From the NCBI GenBank assembly GCA_031362245.1, contig JANLSD010000252.1:1-5624 (forward strand): a DNA stretch of 5,624 bases, in the 5' to 3' direction. Positions 1 to 5,525 of the stretch are shown in pieces (positions within the stretch are counted from its first letter, which is position 1; the number at the start of each line of letters is the position of its first letter). The notes beneath the pieces are model-generated. The model had not been told where the DNA came from. It did no database searches and was given only the letters and a program-made list of their open reading frames with translations. The position numbers and the translations under genes were made by a program. This DNA comes from JAAURS01 sp031362245. Its GTDB lineage: Bacteria > Cyanobacteriota > Cyanobacteriia > Thermosynechococcales > Thermosynechococcaceae.

Positions 1-164
1 TGGGTGACTTGGGCAATTAGTTCACACGGGCCGAGTACGAAGGGCATCAAGTTGTCTGCCAACACAGGACGGTTTCATCTCAATTATTGCGCTCTTCTTA
101 ATCCCTGCTGATCGCTCTGTGAGCCACAATGAGAATTGCTGATAAACCTGCCCTTGCCAACGTC
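1..164. other. Left-edge region with no confident gene
   Basis: This stretch lies downstream of the trpS stop. No RNA gene or convincing terminator is visible; the only dyad is a 4-bp stem, GCTC/GAGC, at 114-124. One minus-strand frame is open from an ATG at 45-47 to the window edge (peptide MPFVLGPCELIAQVT), with a stop 10 codons upstream of that ATG. It could be the first 15 codons of a gene continuing to the left, but it is too short to call and has no visible ribosome binding site. A plus-strand frame is also open from base 1 to a TGA at 109-111, and its translation does not look protein-like. Confidence 0.4.
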
Positions 165-1175
165 CTAGAACGGCCTAGCATAGCCCAAAGCATCCTTCGC
201 TGCCTGAAGGGTCTGTTGTGCCACGGACTCCGCTTGCGCCTGTCCTTGCTTCAAAATGGATTGGACATAGCTGCGATCGCCCGTTAAATCGCTATATTTT
301 TCCTGAATGGGTCTCAACGCCTCGATGGTGGTTTCGGTGAGCAGGGGCTTAAATTGTCCCCACCCCATCTCGGCACATTCTGCCGCAACCTCTGACTTCG
401 ACTTACCAGACAATATCAAATACAGCATCAACAAATTTTGGCATTCAGGTCGTTCTGGATCGTCAAAGACCAGCCCCCGAGCAGGATCGGTTTTACAACG
501 TTTGATTTTATTGCGAATCTCGTCAGGGGTATCTAGGAGATTGATCCGGCTTTGTTCAGAGGGGTCTGACTTAGACATTTTTTTGGTGCCATCGGTCAAG
601 CTCATTACCCGTGCCCCTTCAGGTCTAATTAGAGGTTCTGGAATTTTAAAGATGGGACTTTTGGGTTTGCCAAACTGAAAGTTAAAACGTGTCGCAATAT
701 CTCGGGCTAATTCGAGGTGCTGCTTTTGGTCTTCCCCGACGGGCACCAGGTCAGGCTGATACAGCAAAATATCGGCGGCTTGGAGCACTGGGTAGTCGAG
801 GAGGCCAATGCTGACATCTTCGCCCTGCTTGATGGCTTTCTCCTTAAACTGGATCATGCGCTGAAGCCAGTTGAGGGGGGTGATGCAGTTAAACAACCAC
901 GCCAGCTCGGCATGGGCTGAAATATGAGATTGCACAAAAATGGTGGTGTGATTGGGATCTAAACCGCAGGCGAGATAGAGCGCTGCAAGGGTATAGGTAT
1001 TTTCGGATAGGGTCTTGGGATCGTGGGGGACGGTGATGGCGTGAAGATCGGCGATAAAAAAGTAGTTTTCATATTCATACTGCTCGCTGACCCAAGTCCG
1101 TAGGGCACCCAGATAATTGCCTAAATGGAGGCTACCCGTTGGCTGTACGCCTGAAAGAACACGTTTTTGTCCCAT
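165..1175 (-). CDS. trpS: Tryptophanyl-tRNA synthetase
   Basis: This is a class Ic aminoacyl-tRNA synthetase that activates tryptophan with ATP and charges tRNA-Trp in the cytoplasm. The 336 residues match the usual bacterial length of about 330-340. The N-terminus has the family signature GVQPTGSLHLGN, whose HLGN (residues 17-20) is the HIGH-class ATP motif. The Trp-pocket helix DYPVLQAADIL spans about 127-137. VGEDQKQHLELARDIATRFN spans 146-165, and the second class I signature KMSKS is at 199-203. No catalytic motif is missing and the frame is intact. The start is ATG; no Shine-Dalgarno sequence is visible, and a GATAAT box lies only 7 nt upstream, so the message may be nearly leaderless. 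The gene appears monocistronic, separated from phoH by about 710 bp. Identification rests on motifs and is very secure. Confidence 0.98.
   Translation of the reverse strand: MGQKRVLSGVQPTGSLHLGNYLGALRTWVSEQYEYENYFFIADLHAITVPHDPKTLSENTYTLAALYLACGLDPNHTTIFVQSHISAHAELAWLFNCITPLNWLQRMIQFKEKAIKQGEDVSIGLLDYPVLQAADILLYQPDLVPVGEDQKQHLELARDIATRFNFQFGKPKSPIFKIPEPLIRPEGARVMSLTDGTKKMSKSDPSEQSRINLLDTPDEIRNKIKRCKTDPARGLVFDDPERPECQNLLMLYLILSGKSKSEVAAECAEMGWGQFKPLLTETTIEALRPIQEKYSDLTGDRSYVQSILKQGQAQAESVAQQTLQAAKDALGYARPF
273..280. repeat. HIP1 site in trpS
   Basis: The palindrome GCGATCGC is the highly iterated palindrome of cyanobacterial genomes. This copy lies inside the 3' part of trpS. Confidence 0.9.
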
Positions 1176-1182
1176 ACTGAAA

Positions 1183-1209
1183 ATTATCGGCGGATGATGA
1201 GTGGGTCAA
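1183..1209 (-). promoter_or_regulatory. Candidate trpS promoter with a very short leader
   Basis: Read on the minus strand, TTGACC (1204-1209, five of six -35 positions) is followed after 15 bp by GATAAT (1183-1188, five of six -10 positions). The -10 box ends 7 nt before the trpS ATG, which would start the transcript at or next to the start codon. The 15-bp spacer is short for a sigma-70-type promoter, so this is tentative. Confidence 0.3.
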
Positions 1210-1216
1210 TGTTGAC
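1205..1216. promoter_or_regulatory. Small dyad overlapping the trpS -35 region
   Basis: GTCAA and TTGAC are perfect inverted 5-mers separated by TG. They sit over the candidate trpS -35 box, where an operator could lie. No known regulator site is recognised, and a dyad this short can arise by chance. Confidence 0.2.
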
Positions 1217-1280
1217 GGTGTTCTGGACGCCAGGGCTTGTCCGACTTTCAGAGGCGATTGCTGTCAAACCATCGTCGCAC

Positions 1281-1300
1281 CGTCAGACTATTAGTCTACG
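1281..1300. promoter_or_regulatory. Inverted repeat upstream of trpS
   Basis: AGACTA (1285-1290) and TAGTCT (1292-1297) form a perfect dyad around one T. It extends to nine pairs through CGT (1281-1283) and ACG (1298-1300) with C1284 bulged. It lies about 110 bp upstream of the trpS start. It could be an operator-like site or the stem of a short hairpin; no regulator is recognised. Confidence 0.3.
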
Positions 1301-1373
1301 TGAATTAATGGTTTAATCCTATGGAGCTTTGTATTTCAAGTATCAATCGATTATTCTTTTGAGATAGAAAAGT

Positions 1374-1381
1374 GCGATCGC
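1374..1381. repeat. HIP1 site, intergenic
   Basis: A perfect GCGATCGC, and the only one of the five copies outside a gene; it lies in the trpS upstream region. Confidence 0.85.
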
Positions 1382-1580
1382 CCAAGAACAGAATTCGCCC
1401 TTTTGTTGTGGAACCCTGACAATCTCAGAAGAAGACTTGATTTGCAAGGGTTTGAAGGATTTGAACGCGCCATAAACCTTCCATTCCAATTCTGGCACCA
1501 CAAAAACCATCCGCAGAATCACGGAAAAAACCATCGGGGAAAATTTCACAAAATCCAGTAGATTTACGGTATGGATATAG

Positions 1581-1616
1581 GCCCAATTCTCGCTATATTG
1601 AATACGTTGATTGGGC
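1581..1616 (+). repeat. Hairpin upstream of the riboswitch
   Basis: GCCCAAT (1581-1587) and ATTGGGC (1610-1616) are perfect complements around a 22-nt AT-rich loop. The loop contains TATATT (1594-1599), which resembles a -10 box. The structure could be part of the riboswitch leader, or the loop could be the promoter of the riboswitch transcript; the two readings exclude each other. Confidence 0.35.
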
Positions 1617-1642
1617 TGTCATACCCCCCGCATGGCCCACGT

Positions 1643-1746
1643 AGTCCCCGAAATGGCAAACTGCTCCGAAAGGACAGGGCGCAAATTAGCAGGCCTAATC
1701 CAAACAGCATTGAGGGGTATGGATGCTGCTAAGTGCCGAAGGGACT
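1643..1746 (+). promoter_or_regulatory. Cyclic-di-GMP-I (GEMM-I) riboswitch aptamer
   Basis: Class I c-di-GMP riboswitches bind the bacterial second messenger and control downstream expression. Every hallmark appears in order here. An outer closing stem pairs AGTCCC (1643-1648) with GGGACT (1741-1746). The GGCAAA core strand is at 1655-1660. The next stem pairs CTG-TCC (C1664 bulged) with GGACAG, capped by a GAAA tetraloop at 1668-1671. The second core strand, GGCGCAAA (1678-1684 and flank), matches the family's GACGCAAA. After a 6-nt gap comes GGCCTAA (1692-1698), and TATGG (1718-1722) completes a GAAA tetraloop receptor with CCTAA. The receptor helix is closed by TTAGCA (1686-1691) with TGCTAA (1727-1732). 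The 3' core strand is GTGCCG (1733-1738), resembling the family's TGCCG. G1656 and C1737 are the likely guanine contacts by analogy. Plus-strand polarity is fixed because the complement would have a TTTC loop. No normal gene follows. Confidence 0.9.
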
Positions 1747-1762
1747 TTTCCTCTTCTTGAAA

Positions 1763-1813
1763 ATGAGCGGTCGCGACGCGTTCCGACCCGTCTCTACATA
1801 CGCAGTCACATAA
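1763..1813 (+). CDS. Candidate 16-residue peptide ORF downstream of the riboswitch
   Basis: This is the only ATG-initiated frame between the riboswitch and the facing phoH gene apart from an 8-codon one. It reads MSGRDAFRPVSTYAVT and ends in TAA. The ATG lies 17 nt after the aptamer and sits at the edge of a possible stem pairing GGTCG (1769-1773) with CGACC (1784-1788). No Shine-Dalgarno sequence is visible. In-frame TTG (1757) and GTG (1733, inside the aptamer) are alternative starts giving up to 26 residues. The TAA abuts the hairpin at 1813-1843. No family is recognised. It could be a riboswitch-controlled micro-peptide, the remnant of a lost gene, or chance; position is the only support. 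Confidence 0.2.
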   Translation: MSGRDAFRPVSTYAVT

Positions 1814-1843
1814 GGGCTAGATATTGTCAATACAGCTAGCCCT
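1813..1843. terminator. Perfect hairpin between convergent transcripts, possible terminator
   Basis: AGGGCTAG (1813-1820) and CTAGCCCT (1836-1843) form a perfect 8-bp stem around 15 nt. The loop contains a second dyad, TATTG-T-CAATA (1822-1832). It sits between the riboswitch transcript (plus) and the 3' end of phoH (minus), where a bidirectional terminator would be expected. Neither strand has a clear U-tract after the stem, so it might be a weak terminator, an RNA-stabilising 3' end or a protein-binding dyad. Confidence 0.4.
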
Positions 1844-1885
1844 CATTATTGATGGCATCTATGAGCACCCAGAAATGAAAAAAAA

Positions 1886-2845
1886 TTAGGAACCGTCTTC
1901 ATAGATTTCATAAGCTTCTATGATTTTTTCCACGAGGGGATGGCGCACAATGTCACCCTTGGATAGGTAGCAAAACGCAATGCCTTCCACAGGCTCTAGA
2001 ATTTTACGGGCGATTGCCAATCCCGAGGTCTGATGGGACGGCAAATCGGTTTGGGTTAAATCCCCCGTCACCACAAGACGAGACTTCATGCCAATCCGGG
2101 TCAGCATCATCTTCATCTGGGCAGGGGTGGTGTTTTGGGCCTCATCCAGAATGACGAAGGCATTGTTGAGGGTGCGGCCCCGCATGTAGGCCAGGGGAGC
2201 CACCTCAATCACACCACGCTCCATCAAAGACGCAATCCGTTCTGGGTCAATCAGTTCGTAGAGGGCGTCATAGAGGGGACGCAGGTAGGGGTCTATTTTT
2301 TGTTGCAGGTCGCCAGGGAGAAAGCCTAGCTTTTCGCCCGCTTCCACGGCAGGGCGGGTCAAGACCAGGCGTTCATATTCATTGTCAAGGAGTGCCTGGA
2401 CTGCAATCAGAGCTGCCAGAAACGTTTTTCCCGTCCCTGCTGGCCCAATGCCAAAGGTAATGGCGTGTTGACGAATCGCCTTAATGTACTCGCCTTGGCG
2501 GAAGGTTCTGGCGCGGATGGCTTCTCCGCGACGGGTTTTGACCAAGACATCATCTTGAAGCGATCGCCATTCTTCTTTTTTGTCTGCCGAGAGGGCATGA
2601 CGAGCCGCCAAAATATCCACATCTGAAATGGCACGGCCTTCCTTCCAAAAGTTTTGGAGAAGATGAACCATCTCTCGCACCAAATTTTTCTGGGTCTCAG
2701 TGCCAAAAATACTGAGTTCTTGGCCCCGCAGAACCAGTTGTGCGCCTGTTTGCTTCGCGAGGGTTTTTAGGTTAGATTCCTGCTCACCCGCCAGAGACAT
2801 GGCACTCTGAGGACTTGGGAGTTCGATAATGATGGCGTCTTGCAC
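1886..2845 (-). CDS. phoH: PhoH-family NTPase (PhoH/YbeZ-like)
   Basis: This is a cytoplasmic PhoH-family ATPase. Relatives such as YbeZ are linked to RNA metabolism and ribosome-associated processes, and E. coli PhoH is phosphate-starvation inducible. The 319 residues match the family. Residues 1-70 form the KH-like N-terminal region seen in YbeZ-type members, with TGAQLVLRGQELSIFG at 33-48. The P-loop domain follows: Walker A GPAGTGKT at 134-141, LTRPAVEAGEKLGFLPGD at 162-179, Walker B VILDEAQN at 231-238 and the VVTGDLTQTDLP motif at 258-269. All catalytic motifs are intact. The start is GTG at 2843-2845: an in-frame stop lies four codons upstream, and a later start would remove the conserved IELPSP segment. 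In many cyanobacteria phoH follows a small KH-domain gene; here it stands alone behind a divergent kinase. The TAA stop is followed by eight U residues without a GC-rich hairpin. Confidence 0.95.
   Translation of the reverse strand: MQDAIIIELPSPQSAMSLAGEQESNLKTLAKQTGAQLVLRGQELSIFGTETQKNLVREMVHLLQNFWKEGRAISDVDILAARHALSADKKEEWRSLQDDVLVKTRRGEAIRARTFRQGEYIKAIRQHAITFGIGPAGTGKTFLAALIAVQALLDNEYERLVLTRPAVEAGEKLGFLPGDLQQKIDPYLRPLYDALYELIDPERIASLMERGVIEVAPLAYMRGRTLNNAFVILDEAQNTTPAQMKMMLTRIGMKSRLVVTGDLTQTDLPSHQTSGLAIARKILEPVEGIAFCYLSKGDIVRHPLVEKIIEAYEIYEDGS
2560..2567. repeat. HIP1 site in phoH
   Basis: A perfect GCGATCGC in the linker between the phoH N-terminal region and its P-loop domain. Confidence 0.9.
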
Positions 2846-2852
2846 AAAGTTA

Positions 2853-2876
2853 GAAGGTTAGATTGAAGGTTAGATT
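2853..2876. repeat. 12-bp perfect tandem duplication in the phoH leader
   Basis: GAAGGTTAGATT occurs twice in direct tandem, at 2853-2864 and 2865-2876, immediately 5' of the phoH GTG start. It therefore lies in the phoH leader, read there as AATCTAACCTTC twice. It may be a slippage-prone duplication. Its copy number would change the distance between promoter and start codon but not the protein. Confidence 0.85.
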
Positions 2877-2909
2877 ACAGCGGTTCAGTTTCACAGCATT
2901 CTAGGGACA

Positions 2910-2941
2910 GGTATAGAAGAAAGTGCCTCAAATACCTCAAA
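2910..2941 (-). promoter_or_regulatory. Candidate phoH promoter with a direct repeat
   Basis: On the minus strand, TTGAGG (2935-2940) is followed after 19 bp by TATACC (2910-2915), about 65 bp upstream of the GTG start. The element TTTGAGG is repeated twice with a 9-bp period (plus strand CCTCAAA at 2926-2932 and 2935-2941), overlapping the -35 position. This could be an activator-type direct repeat, but no PHO box (CTTAACCT-type repeat) is clear. The spacer is long and the call is tentative. Confidence 0.25.
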
Positions 2942-3122
2942 AATTCAAAGCCCCTGTGTTTAGGATGACATACCCGCCAATGAACTGACAGGCGATTATT
3001 TAGTCCAGTCCGGCTTGAACCGTTAAGGGATCTAGTAGATTTTGGGATGTTGACCAAAATTTACGATAGAACAGAATCAGTAAAAGTGTTATTGAACTGC
3101 ATTCTAAGGTCTGTTTTCCCCT

Positions 3123-3128
3123 TATAAA
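3123..3128 (+). promoter_or_regulatory. Possible -10 box for the kinase transcript
   Basis: TATAAA matches five of six positions of the -10 consensus and lies about 40 nt upstream of the first ATG. No good -35 hexamer is found at 16-18 bp. TTGAAC at 3092-3097 is 25 bp away, which is too far. If real, the promoter is activator-dependent or of the cyanobacterial type without a -35 element. Confidence 0.3.
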
Positions 3129-3167
3129 AGGATAAACACAAGGGTCGGTGGCAAGGGGAAAAGAACG

Positions 3168-3209
3168 ATGAAGTGGCTCAAAGCGTGTTTCTGCGGAGGG
3201 TTGTGTTGA
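3168..3209 (+). CDS. Possible 13-residue leader peptide overlapping the kinase start
   Basis: A short ATG frame reads MKWLKACFCGGLC and stops with TGA at 3207-3209, overlapping the kinase ATG as TGATG. AAGGGGA at 3153-3159 could act as its ribosome binding site at normal spacing. TGATG overlaps are typical of translationally coupled genes, so ribosomes ending here could re-initiate on the kinase. The peptide has three Cys and one Trp and belongs to no known family. A 13-codon frame can arise by chance, so this rests on geometry alone. Confidence 0.25.
   Translation: MKWLKACFCGGLC
3195..3200 (+). promoter_or_regulatory. Ribosome binding site fixing the kinase start
   Basis: GGAGGG is a strong Shine-Dalgarno match 8 nt before the ATG at 3209. 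This favours that ATG over the in-frame GTG at 3173, which would add 12 residues and has only AAGGGGA upstream at a longer spacing. Confidence 0.7.
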
Positions 3210-5458
3210 TGACGGCTCAGCTCTCTACTCTTCTAGGCAAAATTCAGGTGCCTTGCGAGTTCAAACCCCTTCAGGTTGAACTTTTGAACCTAGGGAACAG
3301 CATGGCCCAAGACGGCATTATTTTGACAGACGATGCCTTTCGTGCAGCGGATGTGGCGGTGTCTCCATTTTTTGTGATGGTGACGCCGGAGTTTCGCGTG
3401 TTGCTCCAGGCTGAAACCTCCGGCGATGAGGCATTGTCAGAAACCTCTGTTTTGACCTTTGACCCCGATGCCATTTCTGCGTTTCTAAAAAAAATGCGAT
3501 CGCAGCTCACAAAGCAGCCATCCCTCAAGGCACAGCTAACCCAAGCGCTCTCGATTGCGCCCAAGCCCTCCAGTGCGGCGGCTGGGTATGAGGCACTCAT
3601 TCGGCAATTGTGTGGACTGCTATCAAGCCCCCAACCCACTCCAGAATCCCCCTCTGCCGCAACCTGTCGGCCCTTAGTAGATGCTGCACTGCACCAACAG
3701 GTTCGGCAAGAGCAGCTCATCAATCAAGTCACTACCCAAATTCGCCAAAGTTTAGAGCTACCCGTCATTTTGCAGGCGGCGGTTCATAAAATTCGAGAAT
3801 GCCTCTCCGTCGATCGGCTCTTGATTTATCAGTTTAATGGACCTGCAACAACGACAGCAGTACCGCTCAGCGGCAGAATTGCCTACGAATCCTGTGCTAG
3901 CAAAGCGATTATGCCGTTAGCACAAGCCGCCACTCACCATCAATGGGCCACCACGCCTAAGGTGTACCAGGGCTATGGCAAAGGTAAACGGCTTGCAACT
4001 GCCACGGTCAATGGTGCAGTAGATTTATTAGACGGGCCAGCCGTGCTGTTGTACAAAACACACGGGGTGCGGGCACAGTTTGTTGCGCCCCTGCTGGTTC
4101 AAAATCAGTTGTGGGGGTTGCTGATTGCCCACCAATGCGGACAACCCTATGAATGGCAACCCCGCGAAGTCGAATTTTTAGACCAAGTGACGGAACATTT
4201 GGCGATCGCCATCCATCAGGCTCAGCTTTACCAGCAGCTTCAGGGCCAAAAGCAAACCCTAGAAGAACAAGTCGAACAGCGCACCCAGGAACTGAGTGCA
4301 GCCCTCGCCGAAACCCAGGTCGCAAACCGCGTCAAGAGCGAATTTATCGCCACCATGAGCCACGAGTTACGCACCCCACTCACCTGTGTGATTGGGATGT
4401 CTGCCACGCTCATTCGTTGGTCCCTTGGCCCCTTGAACGATAAACAGCGGAGTTATCTTCAGACCATCCATGACAGCGGTGAGCATTTACTGGAGCTGAT
4501 CAATGACATCTTAGATTTCTCCCAAGCCGAATCTGGCAAAGCCGTCCTAAATTTGACGGAATTTTCTTTAACCGCTTTAGCCCAGCAAAGCGTTCAGTCG
4601 CTGCGGGAAACAGCAGAAAAGGGAGAGATACAGTTGCGGCTCAATCTTAAAATTGTGCCCCACCGCGATCGATTTGTGGCGGATGCCCGACGGGTGAAGC
4701 AAATTCTGTTTAATCTGATTTCTAACGCCATTAAGTTTACGCCTCCTGACGGCGAAGTCACCCTGCGGGTCTGGGTAGAACCCAACGCCGCCATTTTCCA
4801 GATTGAAGACAGCGGCATTGGCATTTCCACTGACCAGCAGTTGCTTTTGTTTCAAAAGTTTCAGCAGTTGGATACCTCCTACCGACGATCCTATGAGGGT
4901 GCAGGATTAGGTTTAGCCCTCGCGAAGCAACTGGTAGATATGCACCGAGGCTGGATTGAGGTCAACTCAATCGAAGGACAAGGCTCCACCTTTACCGTCG
5001 AAATTCCCAATCAAAAACAGTTGAATCTTAACGAAGAATTGATGCGATCTCGCTACACTAACGAACGCAATGCCAGGGTGGTTCTGATTGAAGACAATGA
5101 AGAAAACGCCACGCTGATTTGTGAGATGCTGACCGCCGCTGGCTACCATGTGGTTTGGATTGTGGAAGACTCCACCGCCCTTCAACAAATTCAGTTTTTA
5201 CAGCCCGTCGCGGCGATCATTAGTATTGACCGCTCTAAAGGCAATGGGCTAAAGCTCATTCAGCAGTTTCGGCAACTCAGAGAAAAAAATACCCTCAGAA
5301 TTATTGCCCTTGCGCCCAAAGAGGCACTCAACGATCCGCTGCCTTTTCTCTCTGCTGGAGCAGATACGTTCCTCACAAAACCGATTAACCCCGAACATCT
5401 AGTCCACAAAATGGACATCCTGCTCACCAATACCTCAGACCCTTCATCAACCAGTTAA
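3209..5458 (+). CDS. Soluble GAF hybrid histidine kinase with degenerate receiver
   Basis: This is a two-component sensor kinase of 749 residues, counted from the ATG with the strong ribosome binding site. No transmembrane segment is visible, so it is probably cytoplasmic. Residues 1-170 are an N-terminal region I cannot assign. A GAF domain spans about 183-338 and carries LWGLLIAHQCGQP (301-313), typical of cyanobacterial phytochrome-like GAFs. The usual bilin-Cys position is Pro277, so light sensing by the standard linkage is unlikely. A coiled coil (about 337-380) leads to HisKA, FIATMSHELRTPL, with phospho-acceptor His385. HATPase_c follows: N box with Asn506, G1 DSGIGI with Asp534, F box 547-555 and G2 GAGLGL 564-569, all intact. 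The C-terminal receiver (about 623-740) keeps Glu628/Asp629 and Lys724 but has Ser672 at the phospho-acceptor position and Ala702 at the switch Thr. No response-regulator gene is adjacent, so the output partner is unknown. Confidence 0.93.
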   Translation: MTAQLSTLLGKIQVPCEFKPLQVELLNLGNSMAQDGIILTDDAFRAADVAVSPFFVMVTPEFRVLLQAETSGDEALSETSVLTFDPDAISAFLKKMRSQLTKQPSLKAQLTQALSIAPKPSSAAAGYEALIRQLCGLLSSPQPTPESPSAATCRPLVDAALHQQVRQEQLINQVTTQIRQSLELPVILQAAVHKIRECLSVDRLLIYQFNGPATTTAVPLSGRIAYESCASKAIMPLAQAATHHQWATTPKVYQGYGKGKRLATATVNGAVDLLDGPAVLLYKTHGVRAQFVAPLLVQNQLWGLLIAHQCGQPYEWQPREVEFLDQVTEHLAIAIHQAQLYQQLQGQKQTLEEQVEQRTQELSAALAETQVANRVKSEFIATMSHELRTPLTCVIGMSATLIRWSLGPLNDKQRSYLQTIHDSGEHLLELINDILDFSQAESGKAVLNLTEFSLTALAQQSVQSLRETAEKGEIQLRLNLKIVPHRDRFVADARRVKQILFNLISNAIKFTPPDGEVTLRVWVEPNAAIFQIEDSGIGISTDQQLLLFQKFQQLDTSYRRSYEGAGLGLALAKQLVDMHRGWIEVNSIEGQGSTFTVEIPNQKQLNLNEELMRSRYTNERNARVVLIEDNEENATLICEMLTAAGYHVVWIVEDSTALQQIQFLQPVAAIISIDRSKGNGLKLIQQFRQLREKNTLRIIALAPKEALNDPLPFLSAGADTFLTKPINPEHLVHKMDILLTNTSDPSSTS
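3496..3503. repeat. HIP1 site in kinase N-terminal region
   Basis: A perfect GCGATCGC within the unassigned N-terminal part of the kinase gene. Confidence 0.9.
4202..4209. repeat. HIP1 site at end of GAF domain
   Basis: This copy has the extended form GGCGATCGCC (4201-4210), the flank most common for HIP1. Confidence 0.9.
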
Positions 5459-5525
5459 ACCAACGCATTGGAGCTACGGAGTACACACAAGTCTCAAATA
5501 ACGGATGAGTCTAAGTTTGAGCACT

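Larger units (their letters stand above)
1176..1580. other. Intergenic DNA upstream of trpS
   Basis: No gene is supported here. The stretch holds the putative trpS control elements, one HIP1 octamer and AT-rich DNA. A 68-codon minus-strand frame (1343-1549, GTG start) is open, but it has no ribosome binding site and no recognisable domain, and it encloses a HIP1 site; it is treated as non-coding. No tRNA was found. The T-loop-like GTTCAAATC on the minus strand near 1458 lacks a pairing stem. Confidence 0.5.
2846..3167. other. Divergent intergenic region between phoH and the kinase gene
   Basis: About 330 bp separates the two divergent starts and must hold both promoters. Apart from the tandem duplication, the TTTGAGG direct repeat and the TATAAA box listed separately, nothing is recognised. 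A 60-codon minus-strand frame at 2875-3057 shows no domain or protein-like composition and is left uncalled. The KH-domain gene often found next to phoH is absent. Confidence 0.6.

Noticed and set aside
1450..1475. T-loop-like GTTCAAATC on the minus strand suggesting a tRNA
   Set aside because: The flanking bases do not pair as a T stem, and no acceptor, D or anticodon arm is found around it.
1343..1549. 68-codon minus-strand frame between trpS and phoH
   Set aside because: GTG start without a ribosome binding site, no domain, composition not convincing; likely a chance open frame in AT-rich intergenic DNA.
1685..1728. Separate small hairpins ATTAG/CTAAT and CAGCAT/ATGCTG
   Set aside because: They conflict with the riboswitch fold, in which the same bases form the receptor helix and its closing stem; the family alignment explains the region better.
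1878..1888. Eight-U run right after the phoH stop as an intrinsic terminator
   Set aside because: No GC-rich hairpin precedes the run in the end of the coding sequence; the hairpin at 1813-1843 is a better candidate.
2875..3057. 60-codon minus-strand frame upstream of phoH
   Set aside because: No motif, rich in Arg, Ser and Leu as in random frames, and no ribosome binding site; it does not resemble the KH-domain protein expected next to phoH.
3271..3723. 150-codon minus-strand frame, and other long frames inside the kinase gene
   Set aside because: They overlap clearly coding, motif-bearing sequence on the plus strand and show no family motif; they are shadows of a GC-rich gene.
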